Notes: a model not told the origin generated them from the letters alone. 23,256 bases of DNA from Priapulus caudatus (GCF_000485595.1 NW_014577384.1:150299-173554), one strand, 5' to 3'; shown: positions 1-10,505, counted from the first letter of the stretch. A program made the numbers and translations.

Positions 1-68
<68 letters not shown>
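1..68. repeat. (AG)n microsatellite, cut by window start
   Basis: This is an uninterrupted AG dinucleotide run from the first base to about position 68. It is truncated by the window edge, so its real length is unknown. Confidence 0.97.
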
Positions 69-70
<2 letters not shown>

Positions 71-1888
71 GCTGAAAGATGCGGGGGCAAAGGGAACTGA
101 AATAAGAAGAGAAAGACGGGTTTCCATTAGTTTCCCGCATCTCTTTATCAATGTCGGATCATCGGTTCATTCATCTAGCAGCCAGACGGATCAGGATTCG
201 CTGTTTTTCCTTTCCATTGAGTAACTGAGTCTTCTCTATCTGCTCTCGCATGTACGAGCATGCAGCGTAGATCTTGCGTATATTGATGTTTACACCGCCC
301 CTATAAACATTTACTGCCCCCCTCAGCGGGGGATGCTGCAGAAGACGCCTACTTATCGAAAACAGAAAAAAAAACACGCAGCATCTGAGCAGCCGAGCAG
401 CTGCAAGACGCGTTGTCACGGCGACGGATAGGTAGCGCGATGGCTTTGTTCACAAATCACGGCGTTTATGATCCACTTCCATATGCACTTCCGGCGGCGA
501 TGCGCGTCGCTGGTGCGATGATGTCAGACACGTCGTGAATACTTATATTATGACTATCGCATGTTTTAAAATGTCAAAACGTTTGCGCGACATCTCACCC
601 ACAAAAACATCGATTTTTAGGCATATGTCATGGATACGTACGTTGTTACTGACAACAGCCCTCCCTCACACCCATATTCGTGTGCGTTGGCCATACTGTG
701 CATGGCGCGTGGCTGACGCGGCTGCTGCTTGTATCGTCATCGTCGCCACCGCTCCACTAAATATGCGAAACGCATTGAATGATATTGATTTATTATTGAT
801 AAGTATCTCATCGCACGGAAAAAAACGTTCACATGGGTAAATGCACATGAAAATGAAATCCATAGATGAATCGCAACGGAATCTATTCGTTTTAAACTTT
901 CTCAGTGCGTGATTCGTTTCGTCCCTTGCAGTGACAGATTAAATCAGGAGAATATTGAATCGTCGCGCATACATGTCAGATAATCAACAGCATCGTTCGA
1001 CTATTCGCGCTTACTGGAGTTATTTCTCTTTCGCTGATCATCATTGCAATTCCATCCCATTTGCATCTACAGAACACACGCCCAAGGATTTCCTGCTAAC
1101 GCAATACTTCCCGGTATTGCTAAATGTTTCAGTGAAGTAGACTTATAACAGTATGTGTAAACAGTAGGCCTACTCACGTGTAAGGATCTCACGATCATAC
1201 CTATAGCAAGGGTTATAAACGGTACATACATGTTAGCGTGATTGCACCCATTGTAACTACTGCAGTGATTACAAACAATATACACGCATAAGCACGCTAA
1301 AGCCGTGGATGACACAACATACATGTGTAAGTATATACATATATATATATATACAAACATGCATACGTACATCCACACGTAGTAGATAAGTAAATATATT
1401 TTCATTCAGTCTTTTCTTCGATGGTTAAATGATTCCCGCGCCCGTCCGTCCGTACGATGGATAATTGTGTTACAGGCCGCCACGTGTTATACGTTTATTC
1501 CTCACGGCTCTGGTCTCTAACAGCAGCGATGTCAGCCATGATGCAGCATGCACGCAGCTGCTAGCTGTTCAGAGCTGATCGTCTCGTTATAGTTGACAGT
1601 CGCTCTCAGCGTGATCATTGCGGCGCTTCGTTCTCACTCTCATGCATTCTCCGCGCTGTCATCATCGCTCAACAACTAACGCGTAGCGTCGCCATTAACA
1701 ACTTCATCCGCAGACTAATTGCATGCGAATTTTTCTCGCCGTAGTCTTACGTCACCACGGCTCTGCATGCACGCGTGGCATACGTGTATGTCTGCCGCTG
1801 CTGCTGCTACGGCCGCTCTAGCATTGCTATTAGTATTTGTGCGCTCATCCGCCTGTGAGCACCACCAACCTCGTCCCACTCTCATTCC
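69..1888. other. single-copy non-coding DNA, nothing recognisable
   Basis: No open frame here exceeds 112 codons and none looks like a protein family. Small structures only: a C6/G5 hairpin at 317-332 with a five-base loop, and a short (TA)n run at about 1338-1354. The frames at 535-840 and 1067-1405 have no recognisable motifs and no convincing splice context. The stretch is best read as intergenic or intronic. Confidence 0.6.
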
Positions 1889-1979
1889 AGAGGAGAGGAA
1901 GGGTCCGAGAAAGAGAGAGATGAAGAGAGAGAGAGAGAGACAGAGAGAGAGAGAGAAAGAGAGAAAGAGAGAGAAATAA

Positions 1980-2028
<49 letters not shown>

Positions 2029-2518
2029 ATGGGGATAAAGAGAGGGCACGAAAGGAAAACAGAGAGGAAGAAAAACGCGAGTGCGAGCAAATTAGGAAAG
2101 CGAGGCAGAAAGGGAGAGAATGAGAGGGGGCGAGACAAAGGAAGAAAAACAGCGAAGCGAGTGAGCACATGAGATAAAAAGGCGTGTGTGAGAGAAAGTG
2201 AGAGCAAGAGATATAGGGGAGATTTGTAGAGGGGAAGAGAGCGAGAGAGGAAGACGGGACAAATGAGAGAATGAGAGAGGTAGATATAATGGGACACACA
2301 CCCAGAGACGCAGAGTGTGAGAAAGGTATGGAGAAAGCGAAGGCGGGTAATAGATGGACAGAATGAGTGGGGGAGGGGCGAGGCGGTGAAAGTGAGTTAG
2401 GCAGACAGAGAGAAAGAGAGATACAGATAGATAGAGAGAGAAGCTGGAGAGAGAAGAGACAGAGAGAGAGAGAGAGAGGACGGGAGAGAGGGGAGAGGAT
2501 GGGTGAGCGATGGAGTGG
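1889..2518 (+). repeat. imperfect (GA)n purine-rich tract
   Basis: The plus strand is overwhelmingly A and G, with pure GA runs at about 1925-2025 and 2440-2480 and degenerate GA elsewhere. Such asymmetric purine tracts can form triplex (H-DNA) structures and can bind GAGA-type factors in animals; that is family knowledge and is not shown here. The Ser/Leu-rich minus-strand frames over it are translations of the repeat, not genes. Confidence 0.93.
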
Positions 2519-2645
2519 TAGTGCCTCTCCCCCTCTCCCTCTCGCACTCTCTTTCTCCCCCTCTCTTCTCTTTTATCTCTTTCTCCCTCTCTCTCTCTCT
2601 CACTCTCTCTTTCTCTCTCTCCCCTCTCCCCCTCTCTCTCTCGCT
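2519..2645 (+). repeat. (CT)n pyrimidine-rich tract, inverted relative to the preceding tract
   Basis: Immediately after the purine tract the plus strand becomes pyrimidine-rich (CTCTCC, TCTCTC, CCCCTCTC runs). The switch occurs over about ten bases near 2510-2522. Together the two tracts form a quasi-palindrome with arms of roughly 120 bases that could fold back on itself. Confidence 0.9.
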
Positions 2646-3162
2646 TGTGCCCCCGCTGTTTACACGTAAACACATCGGTCTGCAACGACCACGCTCTGTG
2701 TTGCGCGCTCATATATAAATCGCGGCAGTCTGGCCGTAAACCTCGTGTCACTCCGCAGACTGCGACAGATATCTCCAAACATCCCCTCACCGTGCGGGCA
2801 CGCCTGAATCCCTATCGGGAGGCTGCAGATGCGGCCAGAATCGCTATGCTAATAACGGATGCTTGAATATAATGCGGGATATAAGCGACCGGAAAAGGCG
2901 ACGCGGTCGACCGCGGAAATTCGGTGTGAGTGCGTCGAGTATCATAGTAGCGTCGAGTATCAGCGTCTAATACGGCGGGGCCGTAGTTGTGCATTTTGTG
3001 CATCGAGACGTAAACATAATCATAAAACGTTCCCGTGTCCCTTTACGGCGTCTCGGCTTGCGCGCAAAATAAACAGGCGGAGGTATTTCGGAAGAAATGG
3101 AACACCGGCTGCCGGATTACATGGCGCGCGACCAGTCCGCGTGTAGCGGTGGAGCGTTGTCC
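2646..3162. other. single-copy DNA between the purine/pyrimidine tracts and the satellite
   Basis: The stretch is moderately CpG-rich, with no recognisable gene. A 95-codon open frame at 2859-3146 is Arg-rich, has no family signature, and abuts the satellite edge. I see no repeat or RNA gene in it. Confidence 0.55.
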
Positions 3163-5748
3163 AGTAATTTAGTCTGCTACTGCCCATGAGCGAACCCGGA
3201 ATTTAGCCTATTCAGTGTAGATAAAATTCTAGAATATTTCCTAATGTACCAGGCGGTCATATTCTGCATGGGTTGCATACCGAGTATGCCCGGTATCTGT
3301 TAACATGACGAGTATTTTAACGAATATATACATGTACATGTATCTGGGGGAATGCTGCCAGAATCGTTCTGTTCGGGGTGCCCTACAAGCTAGGGTGTCG
3401 TACCATCTTTTACCAGAGCCATGACCATGGACATTTATCACAGAAATCTACTCGTGGGTAGCCCCGCTCCATTTTAAATACATTTTTGAATCAAAATATT
3501 AATCATTCAGTCTGCTACTGCGCATGCGCGAACTCGGATTTTAGCCTAATCAGCATAGGTAAAATTCTAGAATATTTGCTAATGTACCAGGCGGTCATAT
3601 TCTGGGTTGCATATGCCCGGTATCTGTTAAAATGACGAGTATTTTAACGAATATATACATGTACATGTATGTGGGAGAATCCTGCCAGAATCATTCTGTT
3701 CGGGGTACCCTACAAGCTAGGGCGTCGTACTATCTTTTATCACAGCCATGGCCATGGAGATTTATCACAGAAATCTACTCGTGGGTACCCCCGCTCCATT
3801 TTAAATACGTTTTTGAATCAAAATATTAATCATTCCGTCTTCTACTACTGCGCATGCGCCAATTCGGATTTTAGCCTAATCAGCATAGGTAAAATTCTAG
3901 AATATTTGCTAATGTACCAGCGGTTATATTCAGCATGGGTTGCATACCGGGTATGCCCGGTATCTGTTAACATGACGAGTATTTTAACGAATATATACAT
4001 GTACATGTATCTGGGGGAATGCTGCCAGAATCATTCTGTTCGGGCTACCCTACAAGCTAGGGCGTCGTACCATCTTTTACCAGAGCCATTGCAATTGACA
4101 TTTATCACAGAAATCTACTCGCGGGTAGCCCTGCTCCATTTTAAATACATTTTTGAATTAAAATATTAATCATTCAGTCAGCTACTGCGCATGCGCGAAC
4201 TCGAATTTTAACCTATTCAGCATAGGTAAAATTCTAGAATATTTGCTAATGTACCAGGCGGTGATATTCTAGGCTGCATATGCCCAGTATCTGTCAAAAT
4301 GACAAGTATTTTAACGAATATATACACGTTTATGTATGTGGGAGAATGCTGTCAGAATCATTCTGTTCGGGGTACCCTACAAGCTAGGGCGTCGTACCAT
4401 CTTTTACCAGAGTCATGGCGATGGACAGTTATCACAGAAATCTACTCGTGGGTAGCCCCGCTCCATTTTAAATACATTTTTGAATCAAAATATTAATCAT
4501 TTAGTCTGCTACTGCGCATGCGCGAACTCGGATTCTAGCCCAATCAGCATAGGTAAAATTCTAGAATATTTGCTAATGTACCAGGCGGTCATATTCTGGG
4601 TTGCATATCTGTTAACATGACGAGTATTTTAACGAATATATACACGTACATGTATCTGGGAGAATGCTGCCAGAATCATTCTGTTCGGGGTACCCTACAG
4701 GCTAGGGCGTCGTACCATCTTTTACCAGAGCCATGGCCATGGACATTTATCACAGAAATCTACTCGCGGGTAGCCCCGCTCCATTTTAAATGCATTTTTG
4801 AATCCAAATATTAATCGTTGAGTCTGCTACTGCGCATGCGCGAACACGGATATTAGCCTAATCAGCATGGGTAAAATTCTAGAATATTTGCTAATCTAGC
4901 AGGCGGTAATATTCTGAGTTGCATATGTCCAGTATCTGTTAAAATGACCAGTATTTTAACAAATATATACATGTACATATCTCTGTGATAATGCTGCCAG
5001 AATCATTCTATTCGGGGTACCCTACAAGCTAGGACGTTGTGCCATCTTTTACCAGAGCCATTGCGATAGAAATTTATCACAGAAATCTACTCGAGGGTAG
5101 CCCCGCTCCATTTTAAATACATTTTTGAATCAAAATATTAATCATTCCGTCTTCTGCTACTGCGCATACGCGAACTCGGATTTTAGCCTAATCAGCATAG
5201 GTAAAATACTAGAATATTTGCTAATGTACCAGCGGTCATATTCTGCATGGGTTGCATACCGGGTATGCCCGGTATCTGTTAACATGACGAGTATTTTAAC
5301 GAATATATACGTGTACATGTATCTGGGGGAATGCTGCCAGAATCATTCTGTTCGGGGTACTCTACAAGCTAGGGCGTCGTACCATCTTTTACCAAATCCA
5401 TTGCGATGGACATTTATCACAGAAATCTACTAGAGGGTAGCCCCGCTCCATTTTAAATACATTTTTTAATCCAAATATTAATCATTTAGTCTGCTACTGC
5501 GCATGCGCGAACTCGGATTTTAGCCTGATCAGCATAGGTACAATTATGTAATATTTGTTAATGTACTAGCGGTCATATTCTGGGTTGCATATGCCCAGTA
5601 TCTGTTAAAATAACGATTATTTTAATAAATATGTACATGTATCTGGGGGAATGCTGCCAAAATCTTTCTGTTCTGGGTACCCTACAAGCTAAGGCGTCGT
5701 ACCATCTTTTACCAGAGCCATTGCTATGTACATTTATCACAGAAATCT
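3163..5748 (+). repeat. tandem satellite, eight monomers of 318-340 bp arranged as four dimers
   Basis: Monomers start near 3171, 3509, 3836, 4176, 4503, 4821, 5148 and 5488, giving lengths 338, 327, 340, 327, 318, 327 and 340; the last is cut at 261. A landmark (GACGAGTATTTTAACGA or close variants) recurs at 3306, 3634, 3974, 4301, 4619, 4946, 5286 and 5612. Odd monomers carry GTTAACATG just before it. Even ones carry AAAATG, or AAAATA in the last. Landmark-to-landmark dimer spacing is 645-668 bp. The monomer is dense in short palindromes, including GCGCATGCGC, ATTCTAGAAT, ATACATGTACATGTAT, GGGTACCC and CCATGGCCATGG. The left edge begins near a TAATTTAGTCTGCTACTG block; the right edge ends after ATCACAGAAATCT. 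A 65-codon frame recurs in several monomers but varies freely in amino acids, so it is not treated as a gene. Confidence 0.96.
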
Positions 5749-5971
5749 TCCCCCCTATACACGCAGATAGATTGGTAGATAGATAGAGAGCGAAGGGGTT
5801 GAGCGAGTACACATTTCTTCCCGCTGTCTGTCAACGCCTGTGACCATCGTTTACATAGCAGCGGATTGTTTGCAAATGTGTTTGCGTTGACTCAAACAAA
5901 CATTGCAGTGTTTAGAGAAATACACGCTGCCTGCCCGACCCTCTACTACAGAGCGTCTATATAGTACACAC
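5749..5971. other. short single-copy spacer after the satellite
   Basis: This contains a brief GATA-type stretch (about 5765-5790) and otherwise unique sequence. No coding signal is visible. Confidence 0.5.
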
Positions 5972-6227
5972 GTCTCTCTCTCTCACACTCTCACTCTCTC
6001 TCACTCTCTCTCTCTCTCTTTCCATCTCTATTGCTCCCTCTCTCTCTCTCTCTATCTCTCACTCTCTCTCTTTTTCCATCTCTATCGCTCCCGCTCTCTC
6101 ACTATCTCTCCCTCTCTCTGTCTCTCTCCATCTCTCTCTCTCACTCTCTCACTTTCTCTCTCTCTTTCTCTCTCTCTCTTATCTCTCGCTATATCGCGTC
6201 TCTCTGTCTGTCCCTCTCTCTCTCTTT
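5972..6227 (+). repeat. (CT)n-rich microsatellite
   Basis: This is a pyrimidine-rich tract with long CT runs interrupted by short blocks such as CCATCTCTAT. An internal near-repeat of about 45 bp (blocks around 6015-6060 and 6066-6110, each with TCCATCTCTAT then GCTCCC) suggests local tandem amplification. The Ser/Leu open frames here are artefacts of the repeat. Confidence 0.93.
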
Positions 6228-6456
6228 ACGTATATCGCATACCATCTCCAGTAAAACATCCCGCTCGTGACAGCTATGGAACCGCCAATGCCATAATCAC
6301 ATCGGAATGAAATATGACGAGAGATCATCGACGAAGTGATCAGATAGCACCGACGAAATGTCGCAAAAGAGTAATGAAGGTAAAGCACGCCTGGACTGTG
6401 ATGGCACCATGTTAGTGGATCCAGCCTGAAGTAGAGCAGCGTGAGATATTCAGCCT
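6228..6456. other. single-copy DNA left of the foldback element
   Basis: No gene is recognised. A 23-codon frame begins at an ATG near 6358 and has a donor-like GGTAAAG after seven codons, but nothing else supports a first exon. Confidence 0.4.
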
Positions 6457-6767
6457 GTTCTGCTAGCATCTATGACAAATACGACATACGTATTTACGCT
6501 CTTCTATGACAATATTTGTCATAGGGAAATTCTTCCTATGACAAATATTGTTGCATGTGTTGTGCGCATCATATGAGTTTAGGATCGCTATTATGAACGC
6601 AAGCAGTGAATTTCTGCTGTAAAGCGGAACGAAAGTGACTCGCCAATATTTGTCATAGGAACAATCTTCCTATGACAAATAGTGTCATAGGAAGAATCTT
6701 GTCAACAAATAGTGTCATAGGAGAGCGTATGTGCGTATGTCGTATTTGTAATAGATGCTAGCAGAAC
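6457..6767. mobile_element. foldback / MITE-like non-autonomous DNA element
   Basis: The outer 47 bases at each end (6457-6503 and 6721-6767) are inverted copies matching at about 42 of 47 positions, beginning GTTCTGCTAGCATCTAT. The match continues inward (6504-6519 with 6705-6720, one mismatch) and then more loosely to about 6548. The terminal inverted repeats are therefore near 90 bp in an element of 311 bp. The 8-mer CTATGACA occurs at 6470, 6504, 6536 and 6670. Its reverse complement occurs at 6517, 6651, 6683 and 6713. Two internal perfect hairpins lie at 6510-6525/6535-6550 (16-bp stem, 9-base loop) and 6647-6659/6669-6681 (13-bp stem). It has no coding capacity. The target-site duplication is unclear; GATATT occurs on both sides (6444-6449, 6775-6780) but not directly at the termini. 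The transposase family is not assignable. Confidence 0.8.
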
Positions 6768-8100
6768 TTGTTGCGATATTGTAGCGAGTTGCGAGAACGA
6801 CAACAATGTTGCGGTCGAATGTTGTAGTGTTACAGCGTAAGTCTTTTTTTATTGTCGATTGTGGTTTTTTGGCAGCTAGGGCTCTTAATTTGAAACTAGA
6901 ATAAATGTTAACATGCAAATGAATTACGCGTTTCTAATGTTTTCCCTGTTTTTGTTATGACTCGATTTTTATACTGATTCTTGGGCTTCGATCCTTATAT
7001 GCCATTTTGTTGCAGTAAGTTATTAGCCAAGCTAAGTGGTAAATAGAAAGTTTTCCTGAGAAATCGACAATTGTTCCAAGCATACTATTTTTGAGAATTT
7101 GGTGTACTTTGTCGTAACTCTCATTTAACTATCGTAGCCATAAATCATGCATGGGAGGTATGTCGTGCTAGACGATGACCTCAACATGTTTCGAAAGACG
7201 TTCTATTTCTGTTCGATAGATCATTTTGCTTAATTTGGCTATATTTCTAGTTGCCAGGAGAGAATGTGCGACATATCGGAAAGTTACTAGCATGTAAATC
7301 GTTACGTGTGCCATGTGTGCATATTTGGAACATGATCGATCCGTGAATGTCACCTTGGGTTATGAGTGAACAAAATGGCGGACACAATGTTAGTTAGTAA
7401 TTTGTTTACGTGATTTCTAAAGGAGAAATCGGATTCTTGTAGAATGTAGCCATTCGTGTTTGTGAGAGTATTGGACGCACAGAGAGCGCACGTATAATGA
7501 ATATGCACATGCCAGGTGTACCTCCATTCTACACACAATCAATTCGTATGTAGTCGTATTCGGTATAGACGTCTACTGTGCAGGACACTCTTGCCTCGGC
7601 GAACCAGAAAACTAAAGTAAGCATTTCGCTCTACATACACCTACGCTAAAGACGAAACGTGTAAGCAGCACGTTTAATATACGTAAAATAATATTGAAAT
7701 GGGTGTGTCGATATGCCTGTAAATGTGTCCATTCGAAGTGCAAGCACAATATTTATTGAATAACTCTCGCGAGCAAACACGCGACTAACGCGAACTTATT
7801 TGAGAGTATAGAACTTAATAGTTTCATTTTTTCTCCCGCGTTCGCGCGAAAGCTGAATGCGGATAGTGACTGACATATAATTAGCAAAAACTCCTGTAAT
7901 AGAATTTCATGAGCCCCAAAATCAACGTTGTTTTACGTCAGTCTCCGTAGCAGTTAACAGATTTATCTGCTAGGAGTTTGGTTATTGCTTCATAGCAAGC
8001 CCGTATGTTTGTTTGTTTTTCTATCGGTCTGTTAGTCTGTCACCGCAGCGCACATTTTATGCTATGAATTGTAGATTTAAGCCCTAAACAGATGTTTTAC
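6768..8100. other. single-copy non-coding DNA
   Basis: No open frame above about 70 codons and no recognisable family. A CAAAATGGCGG motif at 7371-7381 resembles a YY1-type element and provides an ATG followed by 12 codons (stop at the TGA near 7411). By itself this does not define a promoter. Otherwise AT-rich unique sequence. Confidence 0.5.
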
Positions 8101-8174
8101 GATAAAGACAGATAGAGAGGGAGAAACATGCAAGGGGCAGAGATGGGGAGAAGATGACAGCGAAAAATAGTTAG

Positions 8175-8234
<60 letters not shown>

Positions 8235-8678
8235 GAGAAGAAAGAAGAAGGGAAAGAAAGAAAGAAAGAAAAGACCAAAAAAGAGAAGAAAGATAGATAG
8301 ATAGATAGATAGCATAGCATAGATAGATAGGATAGATAGAGATAGATAGATAGATATGATAGCATAGATAGATAGTATAGAATAGATAGATAGCGTAGGT
8401 AGGTAGGTAGGTAGGTAGGTTAGGTATGTATGTATGTATGTATGTAGGTCAGGTAGGTAGGTCGAGGTAGGTAGGTAGGAGTAGGTAGGTAGGTAGCGTA
8501 GGGTTAGGTAGCGTAGGTAGGTAGGTAGGGTAGGTAGGTACGGTAGGTAGGGTAGGTAGGTAGGTAGGGGTAGGGTTAGGTACGGTAGCGTAGGCTAGGT
8601 AGCGTATGTAGGTAAGTAGGTAGGTACAGTAGATAGGAGAGAGAGGCAGAGAGAGAGGAGAGAGAGAGAAGAGCAGAT

Positions 8679-8721
<43 letters not shown>

Positions 8722-8740
8722 AATAGAGAGCGCGACGGAG
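8101..8740 (+). repeat. compound microsatellite (GA)/(GAAA)/(GATA)/(GGTA)/(GA)
   Basis: The blocks in order are: GA runs (about 8178-8240), GAAA-type (about 8255-8275), GATA with occasional GATAGCATA slips (about 8290-8395), GGTA/GTAG with interruptions such as GCGTAGG, GGGTTAGG and GTATGTATGT (about 8395-8635), then GA again (about 8635-8735). Each motif is one base change from its neighbour, as expected for repeats that evolved from each other. It ends where copy 1 of the large duplication begins. Confidence 0.94.
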
Positions 8741-9364
8741 TGGGGGCAGGCGAGAAATAAGAGACTAGCCTGTCCGTGTCTCTGTACATAATCTGGCCGT
8801 CAATTCGTAAGCTGCAATAATCTTCGGATACTTTAGCTAGTCTAGGCTATATAGGCAAGCTCCAGCACAACGGACACGTGTATTCTCTCCCCATATCATA
8901 GACTGACGTCCAAAGCGTCCCTTGTTGTTAAACTCGCAGCAAATTTCCATCGCTTACAGTAGTAGTCCTGACGGAAGACGCGTAAATGCCAAAGCGTCGT
9001 ATATAATCGAAGGCCGCCTTTCGGCGTTATTTTTCGCATCCACTGAGTTGGAGGCCGTACCGAATTCTAGTGTAGGGTTTAGAAGCAAAAACACAGCGCC
9101 GAAACATTCGTCATACGGAAGCACACTCACTGTGTCGAAAAGAGAAAGATGGTCTGAGCCGCCAGAATGGTAAAGGAACTTGATATTGAGCGGTGCGTGT
9201 TGCGCTTGTGCCTGAAAGGAAAACGAACGAGAGAAAATCGGAACGGCGTAACAGCCTAAACAACTAATGTCCTGTAATCCTTGATATGTTAAGCGTGACT
9301 ACTTCGCACAGGCTGATTGTTCTGTCGTGGCATTAACGCAGCACTTACACGTAGCGCTTATACG

Positions 9365-9640
9365 CGAGTACGTGTGTGTAGTCTGTAGGCGTGTGTGCCC
9401 TATTTGACGCAGTGTCGTGAACGCGTACGTGCAGAGGTACGTGGTTTGCGGGTGCGGTGGGTGCATGGCATGCGTGCGTGTGTGTGTCTGTGGATGTGTT
9501 TTAAAAAAATGAGAATCGCCATGAGTGGCCACGTCGTTTGCGCGTATGTGTGTGGTGTGTGCGCACGTTTTGCGCGTTAATGTGTGTGCGCTGTGTGCGC
9601 CACGCGTACGAACGCGCATGTGCGCGCGACGTGACGTTTG
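9365..9640 (+). repeat. GT/CG alternating purine-pyrimidine tract (copy 1)
   Basis: This is rich in GTGTGT, GCGTACGTGC and GTGCGCGCG steps, an arrangement known to favour Z-DNA. It matches the cleaner version at 17222-17490 but contains extra bases that break the pattern. It is followed within about 20 bases by an AT-only palindromic patch. Open frames here are repeat translations. Confidence 0.85.
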
Positions 9641-9654
9641 TGTTGAACGAATTA

Positions 9655-9695
9655 CTTTAAAATTTAAAATTTAAATTTTAAACTTTAAAATTTAC
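9655..9695. repeat. AT-rich patch of AAATTT-type palindromes (copy 1)
   Basis: This holds successive AAAATTTAAAATTT, AAATTTTAAA and TTTAAAATTT blocks made of self-complementary words. It lies directly after the GT/CG tract in both copies (copy 2 at about 17495-17537). Confidence 0.75.
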
Positions 9696-10106
9696 AACAT
9701 TTACTGGCGCATCGTTTACCTCGAATTTAGGGGACTGTATTTCAATAAAGTTTTAAATGACATAAACTTCCTGGCCAATATAAGAACGCGTACAACCGAG
9801 AGCGTGAATAACGCATGTGCTATAGTTTAGGTTTACGGTAAAATTGAATCATCCTATAGCATACATCTGGCGGCGATATCCACATAAAAATATAAAGAAA
9901 TTGCGACCTTATTGAGACACGAAGATGAGTCAAGTTAATTCTCTCAGTTATAATTAATCGAGTTTATAAATTGCTACGCCAAACTGTGCAGTGATTATAT
10001 GCAATTTAACATTGCACGCCTCTGCACTGCAGTATACCGACTACGTTGCTTATAGTTGTTGTGCTTTATGTGTGTATGATCTGTTTCGTTAATTATTTTC
10101 CTGCAG

Positions 10107-10225
10107 CGGACTGCCCGTGCGATATGCTGAAAATAGAAAAAAGTTTTAGCATAAAGTCACTTGAAGAACAGATGGCACAGCCCAAGAAAGTTGAAAAACA
10201 ATCAGATCTACGCAAATCGTATCGT
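10107..10225 (+). CDS. candidate internal exon, unknown protein (copy 1, noisy version)
   Basis: What is seen: a pyrimidine-rich stretch ending TTTCCTGCAG, then a stretch open in one frame, then a GTGAGT donor at 10226. The reading includes IEKSFSIKSLEEQMAQ and later EKQSDLRKS, a Glu/Lys/Gln-rich, helix-like composition. The equivalent stretch in copy 2 (17930-18042) keeps both splice-like borders and the same KSLEEQM and EKQSDLR words, but differs by several indels, so the upstream frame is not the same. I do not recognise the family. No neighbouring exon, start or stop could be linked to it. A chance open frame with chance splice-like signals is a real alternative. Confidence 0.25.
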
Positions 10226-10505
10226 GTGAGTCTATATTGCAGGTGCAAGCTGGTGACGATAATGTTCATTCGTGGTAGATTCTCTTTCGTAAAGTATGCA
10301 CAATTAATGCGGTGTTGGCAGTAGACATGTTTAGATATCATGTTTTTGTCTTTCTGGCCTCCGATGCGATTGCGATAGATCCGTTTTAAAATATTACGCG
10401 TTGTGTTTCTTGCCGCTGATATCCTGTGAAAATTATACTATTATCTTGACATAGTATCATGTGAGGTGAACATTTATGACGCGGAGATGCTGTGTGCATT
10501 AAACT

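Noticed and set aside
1715-2790. Minus-strand frames of 150-232 codons over the GA/CT tracts
   Set aside because: Low-complexity Ser/Leu translations of the microsatellite; several frames are open at once.
3632-4814. Recurrent 65-codon frame in satellite monomers, once merged to 166 codons at 3669-4169
   Set aside because: It recurs only because the monomers are similar. Amino acid changes between copies are frequent and scattered (for example at the PWPW, ESWR and PLQL positions), length changes break the frame between units, and no family is recognisable.
3163-5748. Possible CRISPR-like array
   Set aside because: Whole monomers of about 330 bp are repeated without unique spacers, and the genomic context is eukaryotic.
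8560-8590. TAGGGTTAGG word resembling telomere repeat
   Set aside because: It occurs once inside a GGTA microsatellite with many one-base slips; there is no TTAGGG array.
8959-9168. Open stretch with splice-like borders, open on both strands
   Set aside because: Either strand could be read as an exon, copy 2 supports neither frame through the whole stretch, and I recognise no family.
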